Assembly: GCF_021739485.1 (NCBI RefSeq)
Contig: NZ_JAJFNK010000019.1
Span: 41,428 to 105,427 of the forward strand
Reading direction: 5' to 3'
Length of the DNA: 64,000 bases
Origin: Alicyclobacillus tolerans
Lineage (GTDB): Bacteria; Bacillota; Bacilli; Alicyclobacillales; Alicyclobacillaceae
The notes under the pieces: generated by a model
Told to the model about the DNA's origin: nothing
Database searches by the model: none
What the model saw: the letters and a program-made list of their open reading frames with translations, nothing else
In this document: piece by piece, positions 51,215 through 62,029 of the stretch
Position numbering within the stretch: position 1 is the stretch's first letter
Layout of the letters: every line of letters starts with the position of its first letter
Program-made: the position numbers and the translations under genes

Positions 51215-51772
51215 TTGAAAGCCGCGTTTTTGGCGTTTCACCAGTGCCCGGTTTGGCAAGTGGCGCTGTTGCAAATGTTTTTGCACAAGTCTGGCTGGAC
51301 GATTCGAACCTTGACATTCGGAGGAAAAGACGTCATCACCGACAGTGGACTGGTCCTTAAAGCACAAGGCAGTATCGAGACCACTTGGCCTAGAGATTAC
51401 GATTTGGTGCTGCTTCCCGGCGGGGAACTCGCCTCTCAAACCGTGCACAACCCGCACTTGCACCGATTTTTGCGGCAGTTTGACGGTCACCCCGGTATTG
51501 TGGCGGCGCTGAGTTCTGGGGTTGCCTTAATCGCAGCGGCTGGACTGTTGGGCGGAATGCGGTTTGCTACCGATGCCAGTGTTGTGGAACAATATGAACA
51601 GTATTTCTCCCAAGCGGCGTGGGACGAACAGGACGCGTGCCTGGACGGGAACATCATCACCGGAAAGGGGCAAGCCCACTACGATGTCATGCTGCTGGTG
51701 TGTAAGTGGTTTGGAATCGCAGACGACCCCACCTTCGAAGCCACCGCGCGCCGGCTTGGGAAAAATATGTAG
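51215..51772 (+). CDS. DJ-1/PfpI-family protein with Ser in place of the nucleophilic Cys
   Basis: A 185-residue class I glutamine amidotransferase-like protein. The TTG at 51215 stands seven bases after GGGAGG. The fold marks are present: AFLAFHQCPVWQV at the N-terminus, YDLVLLPGGE (acidic partner Glu), and the nucleophile elbow AALSSGVALIAAAGLL. In that elbow active members have Cys (AxCHG or AxCAG); here it is Ser, so protease, chaperone or glyoxalase activity is doubtful. The C-terminus GQAHYDVMLLV is typical. A neighbour 66 bp downstream is a lipoprotein cyclophilin, possibly co-transcribed. Role unknown. Confidence 0.8.
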   Translation: MKAAFLAFHQCPVWQVALLQMFLHKSGWTIRTLTFGGKDVITDSGLVLKAQGSIETTWPRDYDLVLLPGGELASQTVHNPHLHRFLRQFDGHPGIVAALSSGVALIAAAGLLGGMRFATDASVVEQYEQYFSQAAWDEQDACLDGNIITGKGQAHYDVMLLVCKWFGIADDPTFEATARRLGKNM

Positions 51773-51838
51773 TCACTTGCAAGCGCACTCCTGGTTTTTT
51801 GGAAGGCGCAATCTGACCATCAAGGAGGTCAACAAACC

Positions 51839-52597
51839 ATGTCCAGTCACCGGCTGTTGCCGAAACTGACCGGTTTCATCGCTGCTTTGACACTCGCTGC
51901 CCTGACCGGGTGCGGGGCCCAAACGCAGTCGGCTCAACCTGCGAACAACGCTTCTCAAAACGGATCGGCAAACTCTGCGGTGAGTCAATCCGCCAACCAA
52001 ACCACAGGGTCTCAGGCCAGCCAGAATGCGACCTCGGTTCCGGTGATGCCGACCACGAAACAGCGCTGGTCTTCACCGCCGCCGATGCAAATTGACGTCA
52101 ACAAGCAGTATGACGCGGTCGTACATACGAATTACGGCAACTTTACGATTCAACTGTTTGCAAAAATTGCGCCGCATACCGTAAACAACTTTGTGTTTTT
52201 GGCCAAGCACAACTTTTTTCACAACGACCAGTTCTTCCGCATCATCAAGACATTCATGATTCAAACCGGCGATCCGAACAACAACGGCACAGGCGGACCA
52301 GGATACCAATTCGCGGACGAACTTCCGCCTAAGTACCCGTACGGACCGGGAATCGTGGCCATGGCGAACGCCGGCCCGAACACGAATGGAAGCCAATTTT
52401 TCATCTGTACAGGCCAAGACAGCACCAGTTTAAATTCGGACCCCGCCTATACGCAGTTTGGCAAGGTCATCTCAGGCATGAATGTGGTGCAAAAAATTGC
52501 TTCCATCCCGACGACAACCAACCCCATGATGCCAAGTGAACAGAGCAAGCCGTTGAAGAACGCGTACATTGAAAGTGTCGATATTGTCGTTAAGTAA
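51839..52597 (+). CDS. Lipoprotein peptidyl-prolyl cis-trans isomerase (cyclophilin type)
   Basis: A 252-residue secreted foldase. The signal peptide ends in the lipobox ALTGC (Cys25), so the protein is lipid-anchored outside the membrane. A Ser/Asn/Gln-rich linker (26-80) follows. The cyclophilin domain (about 88-250) has NFVFLAKHNFFHNDQFFRII with the catalytic Arg, GTGGPGYQFADE, and GSQFFICTG, the cyclosporin-binding motif. It should catalyse prolyl isomerisation in exported proteins. AAGGAGG precedes the ATG. Repeats and a terminator follow. Confidence 0.93.
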   Translation: MSSHRLLPKLTGFIAALTLAALTGCGAQTQSAQPANNASQNGSANSAVSQSANQTTGSQASQNATSVPVMPTTKQRWSSPPPMQIDVNKQYDAVVHTNYGNFTIQLFAKIAPHTVNNFVFLAKHNFFHNDQFFRIIKTFMIQTGDPNNNGTGGPGYQFADELPPKYPYGPGIVAMANAGPNTNGSQFFICTGQDSTSLNSDPAYTQFGKVISGMNVVQKIASIPTTTNPMMPSEQSKPLKNAYIESVDIVVK

Positions 52598-52634
52598 CAG
52601 GAACAGACCCGGCGGCAAGCCGTCATTGCGCTGC

Positions 52635-52674
52635 GGCTCCCCGGCTCCCCGGCTCCCCGGCTCCCCGGCGCCCC
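52635..52674. repeat. Five-copy 8 bp GC-rich repeat (GGCTCCCC)
   Basis: Four exact GGCTCCCC units and one GGCGCCCC unit run in tandem between the cyclophilin gene and the terminator at 52709. Confidence 0.85.
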
Positions 52675-52708
52675 GGGCCATACGCCCGCGCCGAAGCGCC
52701 TTCGCGGC

Positions 52709-52766
52709 AAAGCAAAAACAGACCTCCTGCAAGGCGGCTTGCCTGCGGAGGTCTGTTCTGCTTTGC
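52709..52766 (-). terminator. Bidirectional terminator between cyclophilin and metX
   Basis: A long stem (GCAAAAACAGACCTCC / GGAGGTCTGTTCTGC) with an inner GCAAGG-like arm. On the minus strand it is followed by TTTTTG, and on the plus strand by TTTGCTTTG, so it can stop both convergent transcripts. Confidence 0.85.
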
Positions 52767-52775
52767 TTTGACGTG

Positions 52776-53972
52776 TCAGACTCTTTCTTTGATAGATTGC
52801 ACAAGCGATGCAACCTGCTCTTGTTCCATTAAAAAAGCGTCGTGACCATACACAGACGACATTTCCAGATACTCAGCATCTACGCCCCCGGCACGGGCCA
52901 AACGAACGCTGCCCTTGAGGTCGTTCACGCCGTATAAGTAGTCGCTGTCGATGCCAATCACAGTCAGTTGAGGAACAAATCCCGAAAGTGCCGCATCCAG
53001 CCCGCCCCGGCCGCGCCCGACGTCGTGTCCGTCCATCGCTCGCGTCAGATACAAGTAGGTGTTCGCATCGAACGTTTTAGCCAGTTTGCGGCCCTGATGG
53101 TGCAGATACGATTCCACGGCAAACTGAGGGGTGGTAAACGCCTGAAGCGCCGTCACAGGCAGATCCCCGTCCGGATCCAAACCGCCTCGGACCGCGTTGC
53201 CGCGGCCAAACCGCTGCCAAAACAATTCGTCCGTCCGGTACGTCAACATCCCAATCGATCGGGCCGTCATCATGCCGGCCAAAGGAGTCATCCCTGACCC
53301 GTAGTACTCGCCTTGGTGCCACCCTGGGTCACTGACAATGGCCTGACGCATGGCCTCGTTGTATCCCATTGCGAGCGGTGAAAATGCGGCATGAGCCGCG
53401 ATCGCGATGACGTGCCGCACCCGTTCCGGAGCGAGAAACCCCCACTCCCACGCTTGCATGCCGCCTAAAGAGCCACCGATGACGGTATCTACTTCCTGCA
53501 CCTGAAACGCGTCGAGTACAGCGACTTGGGCTCGGACCATATCCCGGATGGTCAGCAAAGGAAAGCGCAGGGCGTACGGCCTTTTGTCTTCAGCCAAACT
53601 CATGGGACCCGTCGACCCAAAACACCCGCCCAGGACATTGCTGGCGATGACAAATTTAAAGTCCGTGTCAAACGTCTTCCCAGGGCCAATTAAGCCCTCC
53701 CACCATCCAGGGGTGTTTCCCCCTGGGCCGCAGTGCGAGTTCCCCGTCAAGGCGTGGCAGACGACCACGGCGTTGTCGCGCGCGGTATTCAGTTCCCCCC
53801 AGGTTTCGAATGCGACGTCGACGTAAGGAAGAACGTCCCCGCTTTCAAAGCGAAAATCGCTAATCCGCAGCTTGCCCGCAGTGTGCGCAGTCCTGTGCGA
53901 ACCCCTATCCGTTCTGGGGATTTTCACGGACTGAATGTCTAGAAACAAATTTCCAACCGATGCCGCAGCCAT
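52776..53972 (-). CDS. metX: Homoserine O-acetyltransferase
   Basis: A 398-residue alpha/beta-hydrolase-fold acyltransferase that makes O-acetylhomoserine for methionine synthesis. The nucleophile Ser is in GGSLGGMQAWEW, the Asp in IGIDSDYLYG and the His in SSVYGHDAFLM. CHALTGNSHCG and NVLGGCFGSTGP form the oxyanion-side motifs. AAAGGAGG precedes the ATG. It follows metY on the same strand by 84 bp and is probably cotranscribed from the SAM-I riboswitch-controlled promoter. Acetyl- versus succinyl-CoA use cannot be fixed from sequence alone, although pairing with metY favours acetyl. Confidence 0.95.
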   Translation of the reverse strand: MAAASVGNLFLDIQSVKIPRTDRGSHRTAHTAGKLRISDFRFESGDVLPYVDVAFETWGELNTARDNAVVVCHALTGNSHCGPGGNTPGWWEGLIGPGKTFDTDFKFVIASNVLGGCFGSTGPMSLAEDKRPYALRFPLLTIRDMVRAQVAVLDAFQVQEVDTVIGGSLGGMQAWEWGFLAPERVRHVIAIAAHAAFSPLAMGYNEAMRQAIVSDPGWHQGEYYGSGMTPLAGMMTARSIGMLTYRTDELFWQRFGRGNAVRGGLDPDGDLPVTALQAFTTPQFAVESYLHHQGRKLAKTFDANTYLYLTRAMDGHDVGRGRGGLDAALSGFVPQLTVIGIDSDYLYGVNDLKGSVRLARAGGVDAEYLEMSSVYGHDAFLMEQEQVASLVQSIKERV

Positions 53973-54056
53973 TCTGCCACCTCCTTTCTACATTTCCGGC
54001 TCCGTTTCACGCCGGCGTCCCGGACCGATTTCATGCCCGAGTTCGAGTTCAACCGA

Positions 54057-55799
<1,743 letters not shown>

Positions 55800-55886
55800 C
55801 TACGACGCCATGTTAAAGTGGAAAATGGATCTTTTGTGCGGCTCTGGCAACACTGTCAATGCACGTCGTCAACGGGAGGTGCAATC

Positions 55887-57629
55887 GTGAGGCGGAATTG
55901 GTTGAACGTCCCCAGCATTCCGAAGATATCCTGGGTGGACGGCGTGATGGCAGTCTTCGTGTTTTCGCTGTTGTACGTCGTGGTCCAACTCAGCGCCGGT
56001 ATGGGTGTCCCGTTTTCTCCTCAGGATGAACCTCACATTCGTCTAGCCTGGTGGATGCTCCCGTATTATGCAGGCCGGTCGCTGTTGCGAATGTTCATCG
56101 CCTTTGCGTTTTCATTGCTGTTTACCTTTATTTATGGCCGCTTAGCCAGCACTTATAAAATGGCAGAGCGCATCTTGATTCCCTTATTAGACATCCTGCA
56201 GTCCGTGCCCGTGCTCGGTTTTTTATCGATCACGGTGACGGGCTTCATGGGGCTGTTTCCGCACAGCCTGCTGGGCGTGGAATTGGCGTCTATCTTTGCA
56301 ATTTTTACGGGTCAAGTCTGGAACATGACCTTCAGCTTTTACTACTCAGTGTCCGCCTTGCCTCGGGAACTCAAGGAAGCCTCGAATGTGCTGCGGCTCG
56401 ACAGCTACACGCGGTTCACGCGCTTAGAGCTTCCGTATTCCATGATTGGCCTGGTCTTCAACAGCATGATGTCCTTCGGCGGTGGGTGGTTCTTTCTTGC
56501 GGCCAGTGAATCCATCACGGTCCTCAACCGCAATATCCAGCTTCCAGGCATCGGTTCGTACATGGCTACCGCCATGAAAAGAGGGGACATTCCTGCCCTC
56601 GTCTACGCGATTGTCGCGATGGTCGTCATGATTGTCCTCGTCGATCAGCTGTTTTGGCGTCCCATTGTCGCCTGGTCGGAAAAGTTCAAAATGGACATGA
56701 GCGGCAATTCCGAGGATGCGCCAAAGTCGTGGTTCTTGACGTTTTTGCGGCGTTCCAAACTGACGGAGTGGATTGCGAAGCAGGTGTTTGGATCGCTGTT
56801 TCGGGCCGTAGACACGTCCATGCTCGCAATGGCCAAGCGCCCAAAGACCAAATCCAAACCCACTCGCAATTTCGCAGTCCTGCGCAAGGCGGCGCTGTTC
56901 CTGGTTGCCGCTGCAATCGGCATTGCCGCGGTTTACTACGGCATCCTGGGCATTCGGGAGGTCGTCGGTCTAGGTTGGCACATGGTGCTGCACATCGTGC
57001 TGCTGGGCCTGTATACCCTCCTGCGCGTGATGGCTTCGACGCTTTTGGCATTGCTGTGGACCATCCCAGTCGGCGTGGCCATTGGCATGAATCCCAAGGC
57101 CTCGCGCATCGCGCAGCCGTTGGTGCAAATTCTCGCTTCGTTCCCGGCAAACCTGCTGTTCCCGCTGGTCGCTTTGTTGTACTTGCGTTGGCACATCAAC
57201 TTCCAAATCGGTGCGGTGCCCCTCATGATGCTGGGCACCCAGTGGTACATCCTGTTCAACGTGATCGCAGGGGCAATGGCCATCCCGAACGACCTCAAAG
57301 AAGCCACAAAGGTACTCCGGCTGCGCGGGTGGCAGCGCTGGAAAAGCCTGATTTTGCCGAGCATCTTTCCCTATCTGGTCACGGGGTCAGTGACGGCGAG
57401 CGGCGGGGCTTGGAATGCCAGTATCATTGCAGAACTGGTTTCGTGGAAAGGAACGACCCTGGCAGCGTCAGGAATCGGAGCGTTCATTACGCAAGCGACC
57501 CAAAAGGGCCAGTGGCCGGAAATCATTTTCAGCATCACGGTCATGGCTGTCATGGTAACAGTCATTAACCGTCTGCTGTGGCGACGCATGTACCGCTTGG
57601 CAGAATCGCGGTTTAACATCGGAGGTTAA
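55887..57629 (+). CDS. ABC transporter permease, two fused NitT/TauT-like domains
   Basis: A 580-residue membrane protein with two tandem binding-protein-dependent permease domains. The GTG at 55887 sits six bases after GGGAGGT; the longer frame to 55713 has no signal. Domain one (about 65-290) includes the EAA-type loop ALPRELKEASNVLRLDSY, and domain two (about 345-575) has IPNDLKEATKVLRLRGW. Both contact the ATPase. A soluble charged linker lies between (about 265-325). Fused permeases of this kind belong to a branch of the nitrate/sulfonate/taurine class, but no periplasmic-type binding protein gene is present. Neighbouring met genes allow a sulfur substrate, unproven. Confidence 0.85.
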   Translation: MRRNWLNVPSIPKISWVDGVMAVFVFSLLYVVVQLSAGMGVPFSPQDEPHIRLAWWMLPYYAGRSLLRMFIAFAFSLLFTFIYGRLASTYKMAERILIPLLDILQSVPVLGFLSITVTGFMGLFPHSLLGVELASIFAIFTGQVWNMTFSFYYSVSALPRELKEASNVLRLDSYTRFTRLELPYSMIGLVFNSMMSFGGGWFFLAASESITVLNRNIQLPGIGSYMATAMKRGDIPALVYAIVAMVVMIVLVDQLFWRPIVAWSEKFKMDMSGNSEDAPKSWFLTFLRRSKLTEWIAKQVFGSLFRAVDTSMLAMAKRPKTKSKPTRNFAVLRKAALFLVAAAIGIAAVYYGILGIREVVGLGWHMVLHIVLLGLYTLLRVMASTLLALLWTIPVGVAIGMNPKASRIAQPLVQILASFPANLLFPLVALLYLRWHINFQIGAVPLMMLGTQWYILFNVIAGAMAIPNDLKEATKVLRLRGWQRWKSLILPSIFPYLVTGSVTASGGAWNASIIAELVSWKGTTLAASGIGAFITQATQKGQWPEIIFSITVMAVMVTVINRLLWRRMYRLAESRFNIGG

Positions 57630-57693
57630 GCAGTGAGGCCCAAGCATCTGCCTTACTGTCTGTGCAATAAAAGCTGTCCTCAAAAGTCAGGGG

Positions 57694-59010
57694 GTGTTGG
57701 CACTGGCGGTGCTCATGCAGCTCAAAGGCGTGAATAAGCGATACGACGCGCCTGGAGAACAAAAAGTGACCGTACTTCAAGACATCGACATAACCATCAG
57801 CGAAGGTGAGTTTGTCGCGATTCTAGGCCCATCCGGGTCTGGCAAGTCCACTCTGTTGCGAATCATTGCCGGATTGGTCAAGGCCTCTTCCGGGACGGTG
57901 ACGTATCTGGGGCAACCGGTTGTAGACGCCAATCCGGGTGTCAGCATGGTGTTTCAGTCCTTTGCCCTGTTCCCGTGGCTGACAGTGCTGGAAAACGTCG
58001 AGCTCGGCTTGCGCTACCACGACTTGTCGAGTCAGGAAAAACACAACCGCGCACTGAGCGTCATTGACATGGTGGGACTGGACGGTTTTGAAGGCGCCTA
58101 TCCGAAGGAGTTATCCGGCGGCATGCGCCAACGCGTAGGAATCGGGCGGGCGCTGGTGATGGAACCAGACATCCTGCTGATGGATGAGCCTTTTTCCGCC
58201 CTGGACGTGCTTACGGCGGAAAACCTGCGCCGCGACCTTCTGGAGTTGTGGCTGGAACGCAAAATCCCGACCAAGTCCATCATCATGGTGACGCACGGCA
58301 TTGAAGAAGCGGTCTACATGGCGGACCGGGCCGTGGTGTTGTCCCGCGACCCGGCCACAGTCATCGCGGACATAAAAATTCCCTTGCCGCACTGGCGCGA
58401 ACGCAAGGACGAAGCGTTTACCAGGCTGGTGGACCGCATTTACTCCATCTTGACCCGGACCCGGGAGATGCAGGAAGCCATCTTGCCGACACAGCATGGC
58501 CAAACGCGCAAGTACATTACGCTTCCTCAAGTTCCTTCCGGAGCCCTAACGGGTTTTCTGGAACTTCTCGACGACTTGGCCATTAAATCGGACCTCTACA
58601 AACTGGCGGACGAGTTGATGTTTGAACTCGACGATTTGCTTCCGATTGTGGAAGCCGCCCAACTGCTCGGGTTTGCCACGGTCAGTCAAGGGGACATCTC
58701 GCTCACCGAGTTCGGCAAACAATTTGCGGCAGCATCGGTGTTGGAACGCAAAGAGCTGTTCCGTACGCAGCTCAAACACCACCTTCCCATCTTCGAACGC
58801 ATCCGCTGGGTGTTGGATTCGAAGCGCAACCGCAAAATGCCCCGGGAGTTCTTTCTCGAGGTGATCCGTAAAAGCGTTGGCACTGAGGCTGCCGAAGACC
58901 AGCTGGACACCATTATTGACTGGGGCCGCTATTCTGAGCTCTTTGCTTACGACGAATCCTCGCGGGTTCTGTATCTGGAAGATGAGGACCCGGAGGAAGA
59001 AGCGCACTAG
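57694..59010 (+). CDS. ABC transporter ATP-binding protein with C-terminal AAA-associated domain
   Basis: A 438-residue ATPase. Residues 1-265 form the ABC domain: Walker [11 protein letters not shown]-loop FQSFALFPW, signature LSGGMRQR and Walker [13 protein letters not shown]. It resembles SsuB/TauB/NrtD. Beyond about residue 285 is an extra 150-residue helical domain ([22 protein letters not shown], then a winged-helix-like part) known as the AAA-associated C-terminal domain in some NitT/TauT ATPases, thought regulatory. The GTG at 57694 is supported by CAGGGG; a nearby ATG at 57715 is possible. It follows the fused permease by 64 bp and forms one transporter with it. Confidence 0.9.
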   Translation: MLALAVLMQLKGVNKRYDAPGEQKVTVLQDIDITISEGEFVAILGPSGSGKSTLLRIIAGLVKASSGTVTYLGQPVVDANPGVSMVFQSFALFPWLTVLENVELGLRYHDLSSQEKHNRALSVIDMVGLDGFEGAYPKELSGGMRQRVGIGRALVMEPDILLMDEPFSALDVLTAENLRRDLLELWLERKIPTKSIIMVTHGIEEAVYMADRAVVLSRDPATVIADIKIPLPHWRERKDEAFTRLVDRIYSILTRTREMQEAILPTQHGQTRKYITLPQVPSGALTGFLELLDDLAIKSDLYKLADELMFELDDLLPIVEAAQLLGFATVSQGDISLTEFGKQFAAASVLERKELFRTQLKHHLPIFERIRWVLDSKRNRKMPREFFLEVIRKSVGTEAAEDQLDTIIDWGRYSELFAYDESSRVLYLEDEDPEEEAH

Positions 59011-59216
59011 AGAGCGCTGCTCTCACAAGCATCACCCGCCTGGCAAAATACGCGTATGCCAGATGCAAACGCAGGGCATTACCGGGTGGGTATCACCTTG
59101 ACTACGGACTTTAACACTGTTTAAATAAGGTGAATGTGACTAGAGATGGTCATATGTTTTATTTTTGTTTTTCACTTTTAGCAGTAGAACTGTAGACAGA
59201 TAAGGGAGTTGGTTCC
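59011..59216. other. Intergenic region before the nucleotidyltransferase
   Basis: 206 bp holding an AT-rich stretch (59120-59200), the likely promoter region of the downstream three-gene cluster. No terminator with a T-run was found after the ATPase gene. Confidence 0.4.
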
Positions 59217-59963
59217 ATGCCCACCACCCACAGTATCATCCTTGCAGCAGGACGCTCCGCAAGACTCCGACCTTTGACGAACGACAAACCAAAGTGTCTG
59301 CTCCCCATGGGACCCAAAACCATCCTGGATTGGCAGTTGGACTCTCTGCAAGCGGCAGGCGTCCAAAACGTCGTGGTCGTCGTCGGTTACCGGCGCGAAA
59401 TGATTGTGTCTCACATTCAAAGCCGTTACCCTCACCTTCGCGTGCAATACGTCGAAAACCCCGATTTTGAGACCACCAACACGCTGTTTTCACTAAAAAA
59501 AGCGTTGGAAGTCTACGACGGAGACTTTTATTACCTCAATGCCGACGTGGTCTTCGACGAAAGAATTCTCGAACGGCTGATCCCGGGAGACAACGGCGGT
59601 TACCTTGCCATCGATCGCAAGCAGTGCCGCGAAGAAGAAGTCAAGGTGCTCCTCCAGGAACAGCACGTAGCGGAAATCGGAAAACACCTGGACCCAGACA
59701 TTTGTTATGGGGAGTTTATCGGCGTGGCCAAATTTGCCGGAGAATTTGCGCAAGCGTTTCGCCAAACCGTGTTTGACGAGGCCAAACCGGGAAATGAAAT
59801 GAAGTTTTTCGAATACGCCTTGGACGCAATGGCCGACAAGTCGCGCATGTTTGCGGTTGACATTACAGGTCTGCCCTGTGTGGAAGTGGATTTCCCGGAG
59901 GACTACGACTACGCGGTCAACGAGGTTTTACAAAACTTCCGGCAGGTGGATTTACATGACTGA
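59217..59963 (+). CDS. Sugar-phosphate/polyol-phosphate nucleotidyltransferase (LicC/IPCT-like)
   Basis: A 248-residue nucleotidyltransferase with the GT-A-like Rossmann fold. The signature AAGRSARLRPLTNDKPKCLLP (residues about 10-30) binds the NTP, and LNADVVFD carries the metal-binding Asp. ENPDFETTNTLFSL and GEFIGVAKFAG match cytidylyl- or uridylyltransferases of the LicC or inositol-1-phosphate class. AAGGGAG precedes the ATG. It overlaps the next gene, a CDP-alcohol phosphatidyltransferase, by 8 bp, so the product is most likely a CDP-activated alcohol used by that enzyme. The alcohol could be choline, inositol or glycerol phosphate. Confidence 0.85.
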   Translation: MPTTHSIILAAGRSARLRPLTNDKPKCLLPMGPKTILDWQLDSLQAAGVQNVVVVVGYRREMIVSHIQSRYPHLRVQYVENPDFETTNTLFSLKKALEVYDGDFYYLNADVVFDERILERLIPGDNGGYLAIDRKQCREEEVKVLLQEQHVAEIGKHLDPDICYGEFIGVAKFAGEFAQAFRQTVFDEAKPGNEMKFFEYALDAMADKSRMFAVDITGLPCVEVDFPEDYDYAVNEVLQNFRQVDLHD

Positions 59964-60759
59964 GTTTCAAAAGGTATACGCTTGCGCCAAGCGTCCCATC
60001 GACATTTGGACAAACTACCTTTACTATACAATTTCCATCCGTTTGGTTTATCTCATTCGCAATACGCGTATTTCACCGAATGGACTGACGCTCACCGCGT
60101 TGGTGCTCGCAGTGGCAGGTTCCATTCTATTTGGGGTAGGGTCGCGCCCTTTCGTCATCACCGGACTCATCCTGGCGCAGGTCTCATACGTCTTTGATTG
60201 TGCGGATGGGCAACTTGCCCGCTACCGCAGGCAATTCTCCCCGATTGGCGGATGGTTGGACCAGGTTTCGGACCGTACGAAGGAGTTCGCCGTGTACTTT
60301 GGACTGGCCTATGGCTATACCCGGCAGCATCCAGGGAACACGCGAATTTGGATATTGGCTATGATCGCGTTGTTTTCCTTGTATTTGCTCGAATACTACG
60401 GACAAATTGGCAAGCAGTACTTCCAGAGCTCACAACCGGCCAAACCCAGCGAGGCTTCGACCAAGCATGGGCGTGAGGCTGAAAATCCCGGTTCCCGGAC
60501 TGCTGAGTCGCAAACGGCTGAGCTGCACGCATCCGGGTCGGCAGATGAGGCCTCTGACACGTTTCGAAAGCTACAGTTTTGGCGCAGCTTTGTTCCGTTC
60601 CGCGGTTTCATCATCGGCGAGCAGTACTTTGCCATGTTGGTCTTTATCGCGTTTGGCGCCGTGGTTCCCTTTTTTGCATTTACCGCAGTGCTCGGTGTAG
60701 CCATGGTGGTGTATCGTCCGGCCATCCTGTTCTACAAGTTGCGCCGCAACCTTCTTTAG
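59956..60759 (+). CDS. CDP-alcohol phosphatidyltransferase family protein
   Basis: A 267-residue integral membrane enzyme with about six helices. The catalytic signature D-x2-D-G-x2-A-R-x8-G-x3-D-x3-D is complete at DCADGQLARYRR...GGWLDQVSD. The ATG at 59956 overlaps the nucleotidyltransferase gene by 8 bp (ATGACTGA), implying coupling. A soluble insertion of about 55 residues (about 160-205, Ser/Glu/Ala-rich) sits between helices 4 and 5, unusual for the family. It joins a CDP-activated alcohol to a second alcohol, giving a phosphodiester lipid or compatible solute such as a di-inositol phosphate. The substrates are not fixed by sequence. Confidence 0.88.
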   Translation: MTEFQKVYACAKRPIDIWTNYLYYTISIRLVYLIRNTRISPNGLTLTALVLAVAGSILFGVGSRPFVITGLILAQVSYVFDCADGQLARYRRQFSPIGGWLDQVSDRTKEFAVYFGLAYGYTRQHPGNTRIWILAMIALFSLYLLEYYGQIGKQYFQSSQPAKPSEASTKHGREAENPGSRTAESQTAELHASGSADEASDTFRKLQFWRSFVPFRGFIIGEQYFAMLVFIAFGAVVPFFAFTAVLGVAMVVYRPAILFYKLRRNLL

Positions 60760-60836
60760 AACCTTGTGGTGCACGTGTATAGCCGATGGTCCACTGGACC
60801 CACACCGCGCGACTTTTGTGACGGAGGTCTTTCGCA

Positions 60837-62027
60837 GTGACCCAAACAACCATCGTACTCATATCCGCCGTACCCTTTCACACAGTGACACAACGGCCCC
60901 AACACTTTGCGCGCCTGCTCGCCCAACGCGGCTGGCGTGTTCTTTATGTGGACGGGCCTGTGTCTGTTCTTGGGCCTTTGCGCAACCGCGAACTGCTCAA
61001 GCGGCTCGTTCCCAAACAACCTCTCGAAGAAATTCCGGTTTCCGGAAAGGGGCGGTTGCAGGTCTTAACTCCAGTTGCAGGCCTGCCCTTTGGCAACCGC
61101 TACCGCAAGCTGAATCAATTCAATCAACGCATGTTGGCCGTCCAAATCCAAAGAGCAGTTCCTGGTCCTTACGTCGTTTTATCCGTCTTACCGGGTGCAG
61201 TTGACCTTTTAGAACACCTGCATCCGATGGCGGTACTGTACGACTGCGTCGATTTGCACGCAGGGTTCGGAGGCACGCTCAATCCAGACGTGGTCAACCA
61301 AATGGAGTCCGAGCTCGCGTGGGCCAGCCGGAAGGTGTTCGCCAGTGCAGACTTGCTGCTGGAACGCATGAAGCAACTGCACTCAGACGTCCAACTGCTT
61401 CCCAACGCAGCCGAAGTCGATCACTTTGCCAGCACCGCCACAGCCCATGTACATCCACTGTTGGAGAACATCCCGGTGCCGCGCGTTGGATTAATCGGAG
61501 GAATGGGCCCATGGGTGGACTTTGAATTTCTCGGCCGTTTGGCAAGCCTTCGCCCAGGTGTCCAGTTTGTCTTTGTGGGCCCAGTCGAGACAGACGTATC
61601 CGGCGTCCGCGCCTTGCCAAACGTCCACTTTCTGGGACGCCAGCCTTATCAGGAACTCCCCCAGTTCCTGGCTGGATTCGACGCGACTTTGGTATCGTTC
61701 GTCCAGTCGGAACTCACGCGGGGCGTCAACCCCATCAAGGTGTACGAATACTTGGCTGCCGGTAAGGAAGTCATCTCCACGCCGAACCCCGAGTTGATCA
61801 AGTTGAGGGATTTTTTGTGGATTGCCGAGAGCGGGGAACAAGCTGCCGGCTATTTGGACGCCATCCTGATGGGCCAACGCCGGACCAGCGCAGAGCAATA
61901 CGAGCAATTCAACCGGGAGCACTCCTGGGTCGCTCAAGTGGAAAAACTTGAACGCGCTCTCTTGGACGTACTCCCTGTCTCCATCTCCACGCCCCAGACC
62001 CTGTCAAACCAAGGCGAGGGCTCTTAA
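60837..62027 (+). CDS. Glycosyltransferase, GT4-like (TuaH type)
   Basis: A 396-residue GT-B-fold protein. The start VLISAVPFHTVTQRPQHFARLLAQRG is typical of TuaH-like teichuronic acid enzymes, where QRPQH contributes to the acceptor site. RVGLIGGMGPWVDFEFLG starts the C-terminal nucleotide-sugar domain, and GVNPIKVYEYLAAGKEVIST is the phosphate/sugar-binding block ending the fold. GTG at 60837 follows GGAGG. It lies 77 bp after the CDP-alcohol phosphatidyltransferase gene and is probably part of that operon, so glycosylation of the same lipid or polymer is likely. It is convergent with the acyl-CoA synthetase, with a gap of only 2 bp. Confidence 0.85.
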   Translation: MTQTTIVLISAVPFHTVTQRPQHFARLLAQRGWRVLYVDGPVSVLGPLRNRELLKRLVPKQPLEEIPVSGKGRLQVLTPVAGLPFGNRYRKLNQFNQRMLAVQIQRAVPGPYVVLSVLPGAVDLLEHLHPMAVLYDCVDLHAGFGGTLNPDVVNQMESELAWASRKVFASADLLLERMKQLHSDVQLLPNAAEVDHFASTATAHVHPLLENIPVPRVGLIGGMGPWVDFEFLGRLASLRPGVQFVFVGPVETDVSGVRALPNVHFLGRQPYQELPQFLAGFDATLVSFVQSELTRGVNPIKVYEYLAAGKEVISTPNPELIKLRDFLWIAESGEQAAGYLDAILMGQRRTSAEQYEQFNREHSWVAQVEKLERALLDVLPVSISTPQTLSNQGEGS

Positions 62028-62029
62028 AC

